From: Schistocerca nitens
Taxonomy: Eukaryota > Arthropoda > Insecta > Orthoptera > Acrididae
DNA: 64,000 nt
Direction: 5' to 3'
NCBI RefSeq assembly: GCF_023898315.1
Contig: NC_064619.1
Coordinates: 485,501,376-485,565,375, forward strand
Shown here piece by piece: positions 53,212 to 64,000 of this stretch (within the stretch, counting starts at the first letter, position 1; every line of letters begins with the position of its first letter). The translations under genes were made by a program, and so were the position numbers. The notes beneath the pieces are model-generated. The model worked only from the letters and a program-made list of their open reading frames with translations, searched no databases and was not told the DNA's origin.

Positions 53212-53502
53212 TTAATGATGTAGGCAGTTGCTGAAAACAGAGGTGAAACTATCGTAAATATTGTCATTTATGTCATTTGATATGGATTCAGGTTGTTTTG
53301 TTTTGTGTCTGTATATTTGGAGTGTTTCAAGGACTTCTAGTTTTCTGCATTTTGGTTGAATGTGCAGTATGCTGATACTTGTGTTGTTAACATGGTGTTT
53401 TGTTTCATGTAAGGCCATGTGTTCTTCGAATCTAATCTCAAATGATCTGCCTGTATGGCCTCTGTAGAGGCCATCACATTCAAAACATTCTAATTTGTAC
53501 AC
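53212..53502 (-). pseudogene. GIY-YIG endonuclease fragment (Penelope-like)
   Basis: A 96-codon frame starts MYKLECFECDGLYRGHTGRS, then FEIRFEEHMALHETKHHVNN and LEVLETLQIYRHKTKQPESI. The upstream codons add HHTGV, so the first motif is GVYKLECFECDGLYRGHTG, in which YIG has become YRG. The Arg and the E.EH region follow. It corresponds to the C-terminal nuclease of the Penelope element whose RT is at 53819-54895. One key glycine motif is altered. Confidence 0.78.
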
Positions 53503-53818
53503 ACCTGTGTGATGAAGTGGGTTTCATGTATTGATGTTGTGGGGTATCTTCTGTCCAATCTTGTTATCTGTGATAAAGGTTATGATTATGCCCTTTGGTT
53601 TGAAGACATTGGCAATTTGATATTATATGTTACCTAGAAAGGGGATTTTATGGAAGATGTTATTTTCTTTTTGTTTTTTGTGTTGTAATTGCTTAGCCAT
53701 TATTGAGTGTTTTAGGGTTTCTACTACAGAGCTGTTATAACCATTTGCAATAACTCATAGTTTTATTATTCCAATTTCTTGATCACATTTGTCTTCAGAG
53801 AGTGGCATTTGGATAGCT

Positions 53819-54895
53819 CTATTGATCATGTACCAGAATGCTGCCATTTTTTGGGCTGTTGGGTGACAAGAGAACTTGTGGATTATAGTGTGTGTTTTGG
53901 TTCAACTCACTGATGTCATCTTTAGTCCCTTTTATTAAAATGATGGTATCATCTACATATCTGTAGCAGTAGATGATATTTTTGAGGAGGTGGCGATGGG
54001 AATTCAGGTTTTGGCCTTCTAGGTTACTCTTAAATATTTCTGGTAGAAATCTGGAAAGATTTGAGGACATTGCCAGACCATCTGTTTGTTTGTAGACTTG
54101 ACTTTTAAATTTAAAATAGTTGTGTGAAAGTGTGAATTCAAGCACGTCCGTTAGTTCAGTAATGTTAGTTGAAGGGATTGTTTTGTGCTTTTGCAGGCTG
54201 GCATTGATTATCTATAGTGTGTGATCTATTGGCACGGAGCTATAATGGTTTTGTGTGTCAAATGAGACAAGTGTGGCTCCATCATGTTGTGTTTTTAAGT
54301 GTTCTCTCATTATTGAATGTGTATGCTTTGTTGATAATTCTGAAGACAATTTTGATGAGTTTGAATGTAGGGCTGTTCCTACAGTTCACTATAGGCCTGA
54401 AGGGGGTCCTATTTTTGTGTATCTTAGGTTGTGATCTAAGGCAAGGTGCTTGTGGGCTCATTGTTACAATGTTTCGTGGTTCTTGGATGGTGAGTAGAAA
54501 GTTTTGTTGTTTGAAATATGTTTAAGCTCTTTTTTTATTCTGGCTGTTGGATCTTTATGTATTTCTATTATGTAGTGGGTTCGGAAGAATTCCAAAGTTT
54601 TCACTGTTTATGTTCCTCTGTTCATTACAACAGTTGTGTTACCCTTGCCAGCTTTTACAATTATTGCATTATTCATGTTGAATTTAGTCTTAATGGTACT
54701 TGTAAGGGCTTCTTATTTTTTGCTGTATGCTGGGAATGGTTCTGCAATTTTCTTTTCAATAATTTTGTTAATTTTGTTTCAGGCTACTATTGTGTCATTT
54801 TGCTTCTTAAAGGCTCTGGTTGAGATCTTGTTGACAGTAGTGATGAATTTTCTTGGTTCTTTTGGTCCAGTGGAGGTTGAACTTTGTGTTTTAAG
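53819..54895 (-). pseudogene. Penelope-like reverse transcriptase relic
   Basis: Reading down the minus strand: NNAIIVKAGKGNTTVVMN near 54660 (the ADKGN.TV.M block), PKIHKNRTPFRPIVNC near 54430, then, in the clean frame 54145-53819, LEFTLSHNYFKFKSQVYKQT, DGLAMSSNLSRFLPEIF (motif B, GS now SS) and IYCYRYVDDTIILIKGT (motif C, YVDD intact). Motif A is not clearly readable between them. Stops and frame changes are numerous. Related to the relic at 39-40.5 kb and to the 43.3-45.9 kb element. Confidence 0.78.
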
Positions 54896-55411
54896 AAGAA
54901 GAAGAGGCACTACTCTGCAAAGCAGACGCTCGACCATGAAATCCAAGTTTTCTCACCTCCCGCTCAATTGTCATAGTACTTGCAGTGGATCCTGATGCAG
55001 TTTGGAATTCCTGTGTGATGTTCTGGATAGATGTCTGTGCTATTACACATTACGATCCTCTTCAACTGTCGGAGATCTCTGTCATTCAACAGACGTTGTC
55101 GGCCTGTACGTTTTTGTGCTGAACGTGTCCCTTCACGCTTCCACTTCACTATCACTTCGGAAACAGTGGACCTAGGGATGTTTAGGAGTGTGCAAATCTC
55201 GCGTACAGACGTATGACACTAATAACACCCAGTCGCCTGACCACGTTCGAAGTCTTTGAGTTCCGCGTAGCACCCCATTCTGCTCTCTCACGATGTCTAA
55301 TTCATACTGAGGTCACTGATATGGAGTGCCTGGCAGTAGGTGGCAGCACAATGCACCTAATATGAAAACGTATGTTTTTGGGGGTGTCTAGATACTTTTT
55401 ATCACGTAGTG
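54896..55411 (-). mobile_element. Tc1-like element, 5' half only
   Basis: The outer end CACTACGTGATAAAAAGTAT (inverted, ending at 55411) is a typical Tc1-like terminus. The leader and first third of a transposase follow on the minus strand. The element is cut off at about 54900, exactly where the Penelope relic begins, so it was truncated by that insertion or by a deletion. Confidence 0.75.
54964..55280 (-). pseudogene. Tc1-like transposase N-terminus
   Basis: It begins MGCYAELKDFERGQ near 55280 and runs, with stops and one frame change, to VKWKREGTRSAQKRTGRQRL, then LNDRDLRQLKRIVMCN. This is the first helix-turn-helix and the GRP-like linker (TGR.R.L..RD.R.L.) of a Tc1 transposase. The catalytic domain is missing because the element is truncated. 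Confidence 0.75.
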
Positions 55412-57142
55412 CATAACGATTCTAACTGTTTTATAAAAATGCTTGGCAGTCTGCCTGATAATAATTTTTCGAATGAAATCTTATATTTTTGGTATTTTTT
55501 TTAATTTTATTGACTTTTTGTCGCTTAGTATGTGTTGAATACATACCATGCGACAGTCATTCCATGTTTTCGAGCGACTTTATTCACTGAAATTGTAATT
55601 TCTTACGAAAATCCTCCGTTGACGTTATTATATTCCAATATTTGTGTGGTAATCCAGTGGTATTCAGTTTGTAAATCTTCTGTACACTTCTGCTGAGACT
55701 ACAGAAGACGTCTTTTGTATGCAGAAACGGGACGTTCAGCCGCTAATACGACTCGGCTATGATGCAGCTGTGGAATGCCCCTACTTTGCATACAGGGAGC
55801 GATAGGACGAAAGTGATCAGCCAAGAATCAGACATTCATGAGCCATCACGCTTAATAACAGGCATGTGTTTAGTAAGGCGGAAATTTGCGCGGCATGTTC
55901 AAAGAAGCCGATAATCGTTTAGACGCTGCTAATGAATCACTCTCATGGCGACAGGGCGGCTGAAGTATTTGTCCTTCTAAGGTGGGTGGCATACTTGTAT
56001 GGCCACGGGTTCGCCGGTTAAGGACACTCTTGTGTCGTAAACATTAGGCGACAAAGACATACACACGTAGATAAAGACTCTCACAAAAGGAAGGATTTAG
56101 AAAAAGAAAATATAAAATGAGTTAAACGTGAGTAAACAGTAATCTTGCTACTGTCCTTGCATTTTCTAAACTTTCTTTCACTGTTGCTGCTCTTCGGCTG
56201 ATGGTGTTAATAATAGTGAGAAGATTCTAAGTAAGACAGATGCTGACCCGGTTTATCTAACGCAATTTGTTTTAACATTTTGTCCCGCCAAATGAGTATA
56301 ATGCAGAAAGTATGCTAACTTTTTGATTCTGTTACTCCGTATACTCTTCACATCAATTTAATCAATTTAATAGTAGCAGCTGACAGGTTAGTGGTTGGTT
56401 ATGAATAAATCCCATACCTTTCTAATAGGCAACGTTCCCTCGTGGAAATATAACCTGTCTAGACGCATCAATTTACTCAAGACGTTAAGTGATAATACGC
56501 ACGTACCTTTCCTGCCCTCTAACAGAGTGTCCATTTAGAAGATAGTAAGAGTCATTCAGCACCTGCAGTGCTGCACAATAACTTCATCCTTAGTTCTGTC
56601 GAGTCGGTGTCGCAGGTTAAACAGAGTAAAGTCGTGTAGGGGAGGGGAGATGTTTAAATTTGCAGTTGATCTTTTTCGGTAGAATTATGTGCGCTCACAT
56701 AGGCTTAACACAAGACATGGGCGACCTTTCTGATGACCAGGAAAGAGTATTTGCTTCATGTGCTGCGAGTAAATTGGCACAACATCAAGATTTCTACAGT
56801 AACAGTGTGTGCATCTTGCAATGATGTATTGGAACTGTTCGGTTAATAAACGGAAGTCTTAAGGAAATGGAAGTAAGCGAAAGTGAAATGTAAATAACTG
56901 GAGTCTTATTTAATACTGTAGTTTGTGTATAGGAATTTGGTAGAAATGCAAGAATTTTTCACCGTGAGGAGTACCATACATATTATTTCTCAAGTCAATA
57001 GTCCTTTTTCTCAACGCATACTAAACTTGCAGGGATCATTGAGGTATCGTTAGGACAGTTTTTTAACCATCTTCTGAAACTACAGACTGGTATTGCTCTA
57101 AAAATTACAGCAGTGTAAGATTTTAACATAAAAGAGAATTAA
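55412..57142. other. Longest stretch with nothing recognised
   Basis: 1.7 kb with no long frame, no domain, no terminal repeat and no simple repeat of note. Confidence 0.45.
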
Positions 57143-59605
57143 CCCTAGGACTCACTCTGGGGTCATAGGTGACCCCAATCATCTTTACTATGGATAAAAT
57201 AATATTTCTATTTCTTGTAAAAATCCAGAATTTTATGGCTTTTACCACACAGTATTGTAGTTCTCTCACAAAAATTTTTAGAGCGCTTGACGCAAGATTT
57301 AAATCAATAATTAACAAAAACTAATGTTGGGGTCAATTATGACCGCAGATAGATTATATGTAACATTCATAGAATGTATAGATTATCAACTATCAATCTC
57401 TTTCTTAAGTATTTTGAGTTGGTAACACAGAATTCAGATGTTATTCAGGTGTTACTCAGAACTAACCTCAAACTGGAAGTTCGTTTGTACGTTTGTTGTT
57501 GCAGTGTAATTTCAGCATGGATGGAATATGTTTTGCTCCTGGCTGTAGTGTAGAACAAGCTATGGAAGACTTATTTCGTAGCAGTAGTGATTCAGTAGGT
57601 AGTGACACCGAAGATGATGGAACAGAGACACAGGTAGACCAAAGTGATGAAATCTGTTTACATGAATTAGAAGAAAATGATATTCTTGCTGAAAATGATG
57701 ACAGTGGAGAAGATGAAAGTGCAGTACTGGTAAGCAGGGGTCGGGATATTGCATGGAGTGCAAAAGAACCATCAATTCGTAGATTTCCAATCCGCAACAT
57801 ACAACGATTTTCAGCAGGTATTCCTAGTACAGTTAGTGTTAGCTCAGCTGTTGACTGTTTCAGGCAGTTTATTACTAATGAATTGCTGGATATAATAGAT
57901 CAGTTCACAAATCAACGAGGAAATGAATTGAAAGTGTTTGGAAAATTAGTTGACTGGCGTGATACAGACAGATGCGAGCTTCTTTCATTTTTAGGCTTGC
58001 TGATTCTGTATGGCATACAGAAGAGCCGGGGGAAACCTATTGACAAATTTTGGGACTCTGAATATGGCACTCCTCTATTCCGTGCTACTATGTCGAGGAG
58101 GCGATATCAGGACATTCTGCGTTCACTTCGTTTTGACGACCGCATCACAAGACTTGAAAGGAAAGAGAGGACTGGAAATAAGGCTGAAGCTGTACAGGAA
58201 AAATTTGATTTGTTTGCCGTGCAATGTCAAACATCATTTATACCTTCCAGCAACATTACTGTTGATGAACATCTTTGCGTATACAGAGGTCGGTGCAGTT
58301 TCAAGGTCTACATTCCTTCAAAGCCAGGAAAGTATGGCATCAAGATATGGTGCGCAGTAGACTGTGAACATGGTTATCTAACAAATCTTTAAATGTACAC
58401 TGGAAGGAGTGGTGATGTGAGAGAAGTGAATCAAGGCAAGAGAGTGGTCTTAGATTTAGTGCGTCATCTGGCTGGCAGTGGTAGGAATATTACCACTGAC
58501 AATTTTTTCACGAGCTATGACCTTGGCCAAGAATTGTTGAAAATGAAGTTGACACTTGTAGGTACTCTACGTTCTACAAGAAAAGAAGTCCCAAAAGAGT
58601 TTTTGCCTTCGAAAACTAGGGAAGAATGAACTACTAGATTTGCATACATTGGTAAAACCGTATTAGTTTCGTATGTTCCAAAAAGAAATAAGGCTGTGCT
58701 ACTCCTGTCAACACAACATCAATCATTTGAAGTGCCCAAAGAAAACAACTTGAAACGAAAACCAGAAGTAGTGTTGTATTACAACTCAACAAAATCAGGT
58801 GTTGATACGCTAGATCAAATGAGCTCTTACTATTCTGTGAAAAAGGGTACAAAACGTTGGCCATTAGCAGTATTTTATGATCTTGTCGATCTAGCTGCAC
58901 TCAATGCCTACAGACTCTTCTGTGTTGCTGTTGAAAAAACAGAGAGACGTCTTTTTCTAATGAAGTTGGCCAAAGAAATGGCAAAGCCCCAAGTGGAACG
59001 TCGTTTGAGTTTATCACAAGCAAGGAACAAGGATATTATTAGCAGTATCAAACGGTGTGGATTTGATGATCTGTTAGACAATGGACATCCAGACGTAATA
59101 CCCGACAATCAGAAGAGAAAGCGAGGCAGATGCTCCATTTGACCCCAATCAAAGGACACAAAATACAGTTCAACATGCAAATAGTGTAACAAATTTGTTT
59201 GCAAGGAACATTCTGAAATAGTTGCTACTTGCAAAATATGTGCGGATGACTATGGTACGGATTCCGGTTAGAATTATGTTTCCTGTTGAGTTGTTCATCA
59301 CATTTTCTGTAAATTTGAAGCCATTGTGAAACATTTATGAGTGAAACAAATTATGACTTAGAGTAATATTGTAACTTCTGATATGTAATTACTCTGCCAT
59401 ATGTAATTTAATTCTACTATGTACATACCTGTTAAAAAAGCTTTGAAATGTGTCTAAATAATAAATAAAACGTAAACAAACAGTATTAAACGACAGTACG
59501 TTGTTCTCTGAATGATTAGTACACACAGTCAATAATATATTGATTGGGGTAATGTATGACCCCAGATGGAGTACAAGGGAAATTTTAGCAGAGCGAGTCC
59601 CAGGG
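57143..59605 (+). mobile_element. piggyBac-like element with TTAA ends
   Basis: TTAA flanks the element at 57139-57142 and 59606-59609. The ends are CCCTAGGACTC and inverted CCCTGGGACTC, and the length is 2463 bp. Just inside the left end is the palindrome TGGGGTCATAGGTGACCCCA (57158-57177). A related TGGGGTAATGTATGACCCCA lies inside the right end (59545-59564), and a half copy (GTTGGGGTCAATTATGACCG) at 57326. These look like subterminal binding sites. Confidence 0.95.
57493..59271 (+). pseudogene. piggyBac-like transposase, four in-frame stops
   Basis: One frame of 593 codons with no shift, broken by TAA (58390), TGA (58627), TGA (59140) and TAG (59188). The start is 57493 or the ATG at 57517. 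The N-terminus is acidic (SSDSVGSDTEDDGTETQ). The DDE_Tnp_1_7 core follows: WRDTDRCELLSFLGLLILYG, RYQDILRSLRFDD, then the catalytic Asp258 (ITVDEHLCVY), Asp336 (ITTDNFFTSYDL) and Asp438 (SGVDTLDQM). Spacings of 78 and 102 are close to piggyBac itself. A cysteine-rich C-terminus (STCK, CNKFVCKEH, TCKICADDYG) is the DNA-binding zinc domain. The enzyme would cut and paste at TTAA. All active-site residues survive. Confidence 0.93.
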
Positions 59606-59609
59606 TTAA

Positions 59610-60315
59610 CTATCATAGGCAAAAGGCATTATGGATGCCCAGCTTCATACCTATATTTTATTAATCTAACTTACTAATCACGAATACGAGACACCATTTT
59701 AACATTATATAATTACAAATACTATCCTGCTTGTTTTGGAGTACCTATTACGTGGATAATTTGTACACAGCATTGTCATAGACAATTACCGTGACGACTG
59801 CACTAGTTCATTATCTTTGCCGTTGTACAAGCTGACTTTTATAAACGAATATATATAAGCTGTCATTTTCACCTTGAATTGTGATTCATCTCTTGCTACT
59901 AGGCACTAAAGAGCTACCACTGAGTACGAAGTGTTATTGAAATCTCAAAATGCAGTTAGAGCTTATTGTGGCCTTAGTGATATACAGTTAAGAAGTAAGC
60001 ACTACGTTCTAACCTATAAATTCCGCCTTTATTTACTTAACTGTATTTTATGTTCGTATTTCTCATTACACTTCTCTTCAACAACAGGTAAACGTAAATA
60101 GTAGGATCAGAAGATAGAAATTACAACCACCCTTATCTCAACTGCTACTCTTATTCCAAATATTGTCATTATTTAAAACTATAAACGTACGAAAGTTTAA
60201 CATGCGTCCCCTGGTGCTTGAATTTTGTCAGTAAAATAGGGAAAGACTAATAATGTGCAGTAAGCACGACGGATCATCTATTATATGACAATCAGTTTGC
60301 TTGAGGAAAAGTAGG
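59610..60315. other. AT-rich spacer, nothing recognised
   Basis: No frame, domain or repeat found. Confidence 0.4.
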
Positions 60316-60626
60316 GGTTGCACGTTGGATACACAGGTTCCCGAGAGATCACCGAAGTTAAGCGCTGTCGGGCGTGATCCGCACTTGGATGGGTGACCAT
60401 CCCGACCGTCATGTGCTGTTGCTATTTTTCGGGGTGCACTCAGCCTCGTGATGCCCATTGAGGAGCTACTGGACCGAATAGTAGAGGCTTCGGTCAAGAA
60501 TACCATCATAACGACCGGGAGAACGGTGTGCTGACCCCACGACCCTCCTATCCGCATCCTCCCCTAACGATGACACGGCGGTCAGATGGTCCCGGTAGGC
60601 CACTCGTGGCCTGAAGATAGAGTGCG
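60316..60626 (+). repeat. 5S rRNA-derived SINE, copy 2
   Basis: It starts slightly 5'-truncated (GGATACACAGGTTCCCGAGA), then CACCGAAGTTAAGCGCTGTC, GCACTTGGATGGGTGACCAT and the shared tail (TCAGCCTCGTGATGCCCATT to GGCCTGAAGATAGAGTG). It is closer to 5S rRNA than copy 1 at several positions (GGGTGACC). No clear target duplication. Confidence 0.9.
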
Positions 60627-60629
60627 AAG

Positions 60630-61170
60630 AATCAATGAGAGATATAAAAGATAGATTCAAGAGTGGGATGAACATTCAGACTGACAGGATATCAATAACA
60701 AGGTTCGCTGATGGCATGTCTTTCATCAGTGACGGTGAAGAATAATTGACGGACTATTGAATGGAGCGAACAATCTAATGAGTACAAATATGAATTGGGA
60801 GTAAACCGTAAAAATGCGGAAGTAATGAGCAGCTGAATTGAGATTAGCGATTCATATATTACGCACACATCAAAACTGGGGATCAAAACAGACGAAGATA
60901 AGAAATGCTGCTACTTTGGAAGCGAAGAAACACGTGACAGACAAAGCAAAGGACATACAAAACTTAGATTAGCACAGGCAAAGAGGGAATTCCAGGTCGA
61001 AATGTATCTACTTGTATTTGAAGAACAGACAGTAACAGCTGTAAAGATTACAATACAACCAACAAATAAATCAGGACGTTGAGTGCAAGTGATACTCTGA
61101 GGTGAAGAGGTTGGCGAAAGAGAGGAATTAATACCGATCCGCTTGAAAGTAGTCGGAAGACTCGTTACCG
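60630..61170 (+). pseudogene. LINE RT fragment (RTE-like), plus strand
   Basis: It starts RDIKDRFKSGMNIQTDRISI and TRFADGMSFISDGEE, where the active-site FADD has become FADG. After a stop, frames shift through remnants of the thumb region. It is the same family as the 28.6-30.5 kb LINE, which has FAYG at that point. It begins directly after the 5S-derived SINE. Inactive. Confidence 0.7.
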
Positions 61171-61595
61171 AAAAAAAAGACATACACCGAAGTTCCTGTA
61201 TCTATTTCCATTACCTCCAGCTTTCTAATATAATTCTCAGGTTCTTCTGCAAAGCCCTCTGTTTTATAAACATAACAATAACAGTAGCCCGTTTGACACC
61301 AACTATTCAGATCTCCATTACGAGTGTAGCTATTCTCAGATCACACACCGCCAACGACACACGCTGGTACAAAACCTCCGGAGTGCATAAGTAACGGGTA
61401 ACGCAAAGGCTCGCGCGCAATTTGAGGCCACATTAATATGTAACTACCCGCCGCGGCAGGCGGACGTTAACGCAGCGACGGAACGCCACGTCTGGCTCAC
61501 AAGAACATAAATGCAGCAGCACGCGTTCCGGCTAGGCCGCAAGAGCTCACGCCTACGCACTCACCGCACGCACAGGCACATACGCAAAACACACA

Positions 61596-61675
<80 letters not shown>

Positions 61676-62656
61676 CAGTGCGTTCGCAGCTGGGGTTGCG
61701 TCTGGTGTCTGGCGGCTGCGGCAAAAGCGTCGCGGGACGTACGCTCGGACACGTGAGGCGAAGCTGAGTGCGGCATTGGATTTGCACACATTTGTTCGGC
61801 CGCGAGGTGTGTGGCCGTTGATGTACTTGCCCACGGCTCAGGTTTCTATCCTTCACACAGGGTTTAGTACCGAGAAACGGCGTGAATAGAAAACAATGTG
61901 GTTAATAGGAACGAAAACATCTATAAAAGTTCTGTCATATGGTGTCGGAAGACACGTGGGAACATCATTTAAAGAACTGTTTGTCTCGGCTTGCACTGAA
62001 CCAGTCTGACAGAGAAACTAGAAACCATGAATTTGAGAGTTGGCAAAACTGTCTTCTGATGTTTTGTTCACTCATCGACAAACATCGGATGTAGTGCAGC
62101 ATTTCTTTGGTGTGAACATTGTTTCTAAGTACCAGTTTAAATTGTACTGTTATAATTTAAGTACAGGGCGAGAAAATTTGCGATAATTTTCCATTAGACA
62201 AAAGTTCAGTTTTAAAGTAAACTTCAGTCTGGCTTGAGTTTCGGCTTTTAAAAATTTAGGGTTTGTGTAGAAATTGCATCCATTGACATTTCTTCAGAAA
62301 AAGGCCAAGAATTTGAGGGGATCGATAAACGATGTGGCACTGACCTCAGCCCAGAACATTATAATGTGATTAAATTATGGGGGAAAAGTAAGCAGTTACG
62401 TAGATTACATGTATGTAAAATTTGTTATTTAGAAGACGAAGGTTATTTTTAGTTTTTCTGAAAAAATAAAGCTGATTACTTTTTAGTGAAGGACCTGTTT
62501 TGTGAAAGCTCTTCTTATCTTCTGGGGATACGATTTTAGATTCAAAAACATAATTTTTAAACATCGTGTGACATGAAAACGTAATGTATTAACAAACAAA
62601 CCAAGTTCATAAATCATCTTGTTTAAGCTCTTTTGTCCGTGTTTGCTTTTACAATA
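61171..62656. other. No gene seen; GC-rich patch and microsatellites
   Basis: 61400-61850 is CpG-rich and contains the CA/GA repeats. Frames through the repeats are artefacts. The remainder is AT-rich with nothing recognised. Confidence 0.4.
61589..61673 (+). repeat. Compound (CA)n-(GA)n microsatellite
   Basis: About 44 bp of CA repeat joined through TACA to about 39 bp of GA repeat. Confidence 0.95.
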
Positions 62657-63180
62657 CATATGTATTTGGATGGGGTCCGCCTTTAGCAAAACACAATTTT
62701 GCTTTTTATCCAAACCATGTTTCACTGAAGTTGCAACATCATCAGTGGGATTTTATTTTAAACATAAAGAATTTTCTTTACTGTTTGTATACATGTAAAT
62801 ATTAGGTTTCAAATCATGATTACAGGTTTTTTAAGGAACACATAAAATTATGAATTCATACATTTCTATCACACAGTGTGGTTTTCCGGATGTATTATGT
62901 TTTGACAGTGAAAGAAAACAGTCACTGTGAAAACATAATACATCAGGAAAACTACACCATAAGAGGTATGAATTCATAATGTTATGTTCTTCTTCAAAAA
63001 CCTGTAATAACGATTTTAAAAATTAATATTTACATGTATACAAACAGTAAAGAATAGTCATTATTTTTAACAGCCATAAAATAAAAGCCCACTGATGATG
63101 CTACAACTGCAGTGAAACATGTTTGGGATAAAAAACAAAATTGTGTTTTGCTAAAGGCGGACCCCATACGAATAAATATG
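62657..63180. repeat. Foldback element with about 255-bp arms
   Basis: The left arm 62657-62910 and right arm 62923-63180 are inverted copies separated by 12 bases (AAAGAAAACAGT). Matching words are GGGGTCCGCCTTTAGCAAAA with its complement at 63145-63165, TACTGTTTGTATACATGTAA at 62779, and ATGTATTATGTTTTGACAGTG beside the centre. Mismatches are scattered and small gaps exist. No coding capacity. It could be a foldback transposon or joined inverted ends of a Penelope-like element. Confidence 0.92.
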
Positions 63181-64000
63181 CAGGCTTATCAATTTACTGT
63201 TACAATAAATTAACTGGATATATAACAGATTTTATTCGGAAAACAGAATAAAAACCACAATTCATGAAACATTTTTAGTTCTTGTGTTGAATAAAACTTC
63301 ATTTCAACGAGATATTTTTTTTTCTCTGAGTGTGACCGAAAGCTTATAACATTTCTTAATTCAAATGTTGTAATAGTTTAGTGCAGATAGTGGTCACGCT
63401 AAGTCAAAACCCTGTCTGTAGAACATAATAATGATGTATTTTTGCTGTGAACAGCCTAGAGCCAGTGGAGAATCTGACAGTGGCGGAATACTGCTGGAGT
63501 AAAATGGAGATGGACAGTTTTTCAGTGCTGCACTCAAGGCGGAAAATCAGGACTTTTACGGAATTCTGCAAGAAGGCATTTGTCTGTGAAAACGTGGGGT
63601 AATCGATCGGGTTGGTGATTGATTTTGGGCGGCAAACGACAGCTGCCGTACTCGTACTTTTGGAGGAACTCTAACTCACAAGATGTCGGAATGTGCTCTA
63701 GGGCAGAACTTTCACTTTTAGATTGAATTGCAAATAGGCAGAATACGAGTTTCCACTAGCCATCTGACGTGTGTTACTTTATAAACTGTCATGCTGAACC
63801 CTGAACCGTTTTGAGCTGGTGAATCTTTCGTATATTGTGATCATGAAATAGACTTAGTTTTCGCGAGTCTTGAATGACTATTTAGTCTGGGGATTCTGCT
63901 ATCGTACTCATAACGCTCTCAATACAGCTTTACCGTGTTTAAAAAGATTATTTCTGTCTGTATTATACATAGTTACCGTAGTACCTCTTCTCGTTTATTT
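63181..64000. other. Nothing recognised
   Basis: No frame of note and no repeat partner in the window. Confidence 0.4.

Larger units (their letters stand above)
52190..54895 (-). mobile_element. Penelope-like relic, minus strand
   Basis: Reverse transcriptase (about 54895-53819) is followed by a GIY-YIG endonuclease (53502-53212) and a long non-coding end to about 52190. Near that end the minus strand has CCTGATGATGGAGGTTTTAA then CCTTTGAAACGCG (52261-52230), a motif typical of Penelope-like termini. Diverged tandem units (GTGAAATGTTA) lie at 52705-52805. The upstream limit abuts a truncated Tc1-like element. Confidence 0.72.

Noticed and set aside
61497-61856. 119-codon and related frames over the CA/GA repeats
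   Set aside because: Low-complexity frames of a microsatellite with no domain.
63093-63125. Hammerhead ribozyme in the foldback arm (CTGATGATG...GAAAC)
   Set aside because: No helix II can form next to the core. The sequence is better explained by a CACTG/CAGTG hairpin.
1-64000. CRISPR arrays, operons, ribosome binding sites, riboswitches, prokaryotic terminators
   Set aside because: The window is insect-like eukaryotic DNA. Repeats are transposon-derived or microsatellites, and none shows repeat-spacer periodicity.

Overview
This is eukaryotic, repeat-dominated DNA with no bacterial or phage character. The mix of families (tRNA-headed SINEs with a shared CTCAGAGCCATTTGAACCA tail, 5S rRNA-derived SINEs, Tc1/mariner, piggyBac, Penelope-like and jockey/CR1/RTE-like LINEs) and the large spacers point to an orthopteran insect. 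A locust of the Schistocerca type is the best guess. That is an inference from remembered repeat families, not a database match. I found no host protein-coding gene that I can support; every recognisable coding region belongs to a mobile element.

Layout. 1-9.3 kb: a decayed Ty3/gypsy-like retroelement on the minus strand (gag about 9.0-8.1 kb, protease, RT, RNase H, integrase down to 2.15 kb). It is split by a DD41D mariner (3513-5658) that landed in a TA tract, and a three-module tRNA-like repeat lies just beyond it (1059-1681). 9.35-11.2 kb: an intact Tc1-like element (copy A) followed by a composite tRNA-like repeat. 11.8-18.6 kb: three further Tc1-like relics, one interrupted by a SINE. 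18.9-22.9 kb: LINE relics, with a SINE in one and a second LINE inside another. 24.6-26.9 kb: a SINE with a glycine-tRNA-like head, a LINE with an intact FADD motif, and a Penelope tail. 27.4-30.5 kb: a second DD41D relic and a LINE. 30.8-32.2 kb: Tc1-like copy B (frameshifted). 34.1 kb: a MITE-like element. 36.3-38.2 kb: Tc1-like copy C (intact) followed by the same composite tRNA-like repeat. 39.1-40.6 kb: a Penelope relic cut by a SINE. 43.3-45.9 kb: the best Penelope-like element (RT plus GIY-YIG) between 92-bp inverted repeats. 46.8-48.7 kb: a Tc1 relic and a 5S SINE. 49-52.2 kb: two LINE fragments with the same 5' break. 52.2-55.4 kb: a minus-strand Penelope relic abutting a truncated Tc1. 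57.1-59.6 kb: a complete but nonsense-mutated piggyBac with TTAA ends. 60.3-61.2 kb: a 5S SINE and a LINE. 62.66-63.18 kb: a foldback with about 255-bp arms.

The elements do not form a pathway; the window is a layered insertion record. The youngest layer is the Tc1-like family A/B/C. Two of its copies keep full 340-residue transposases that differ at only 7 positions, and their catalytic spacing is DD32E rather than the usual DD34E. The older layers are the gypsy-like element, the LINEs and the Penelope relics, whose active sites are mostly lost.
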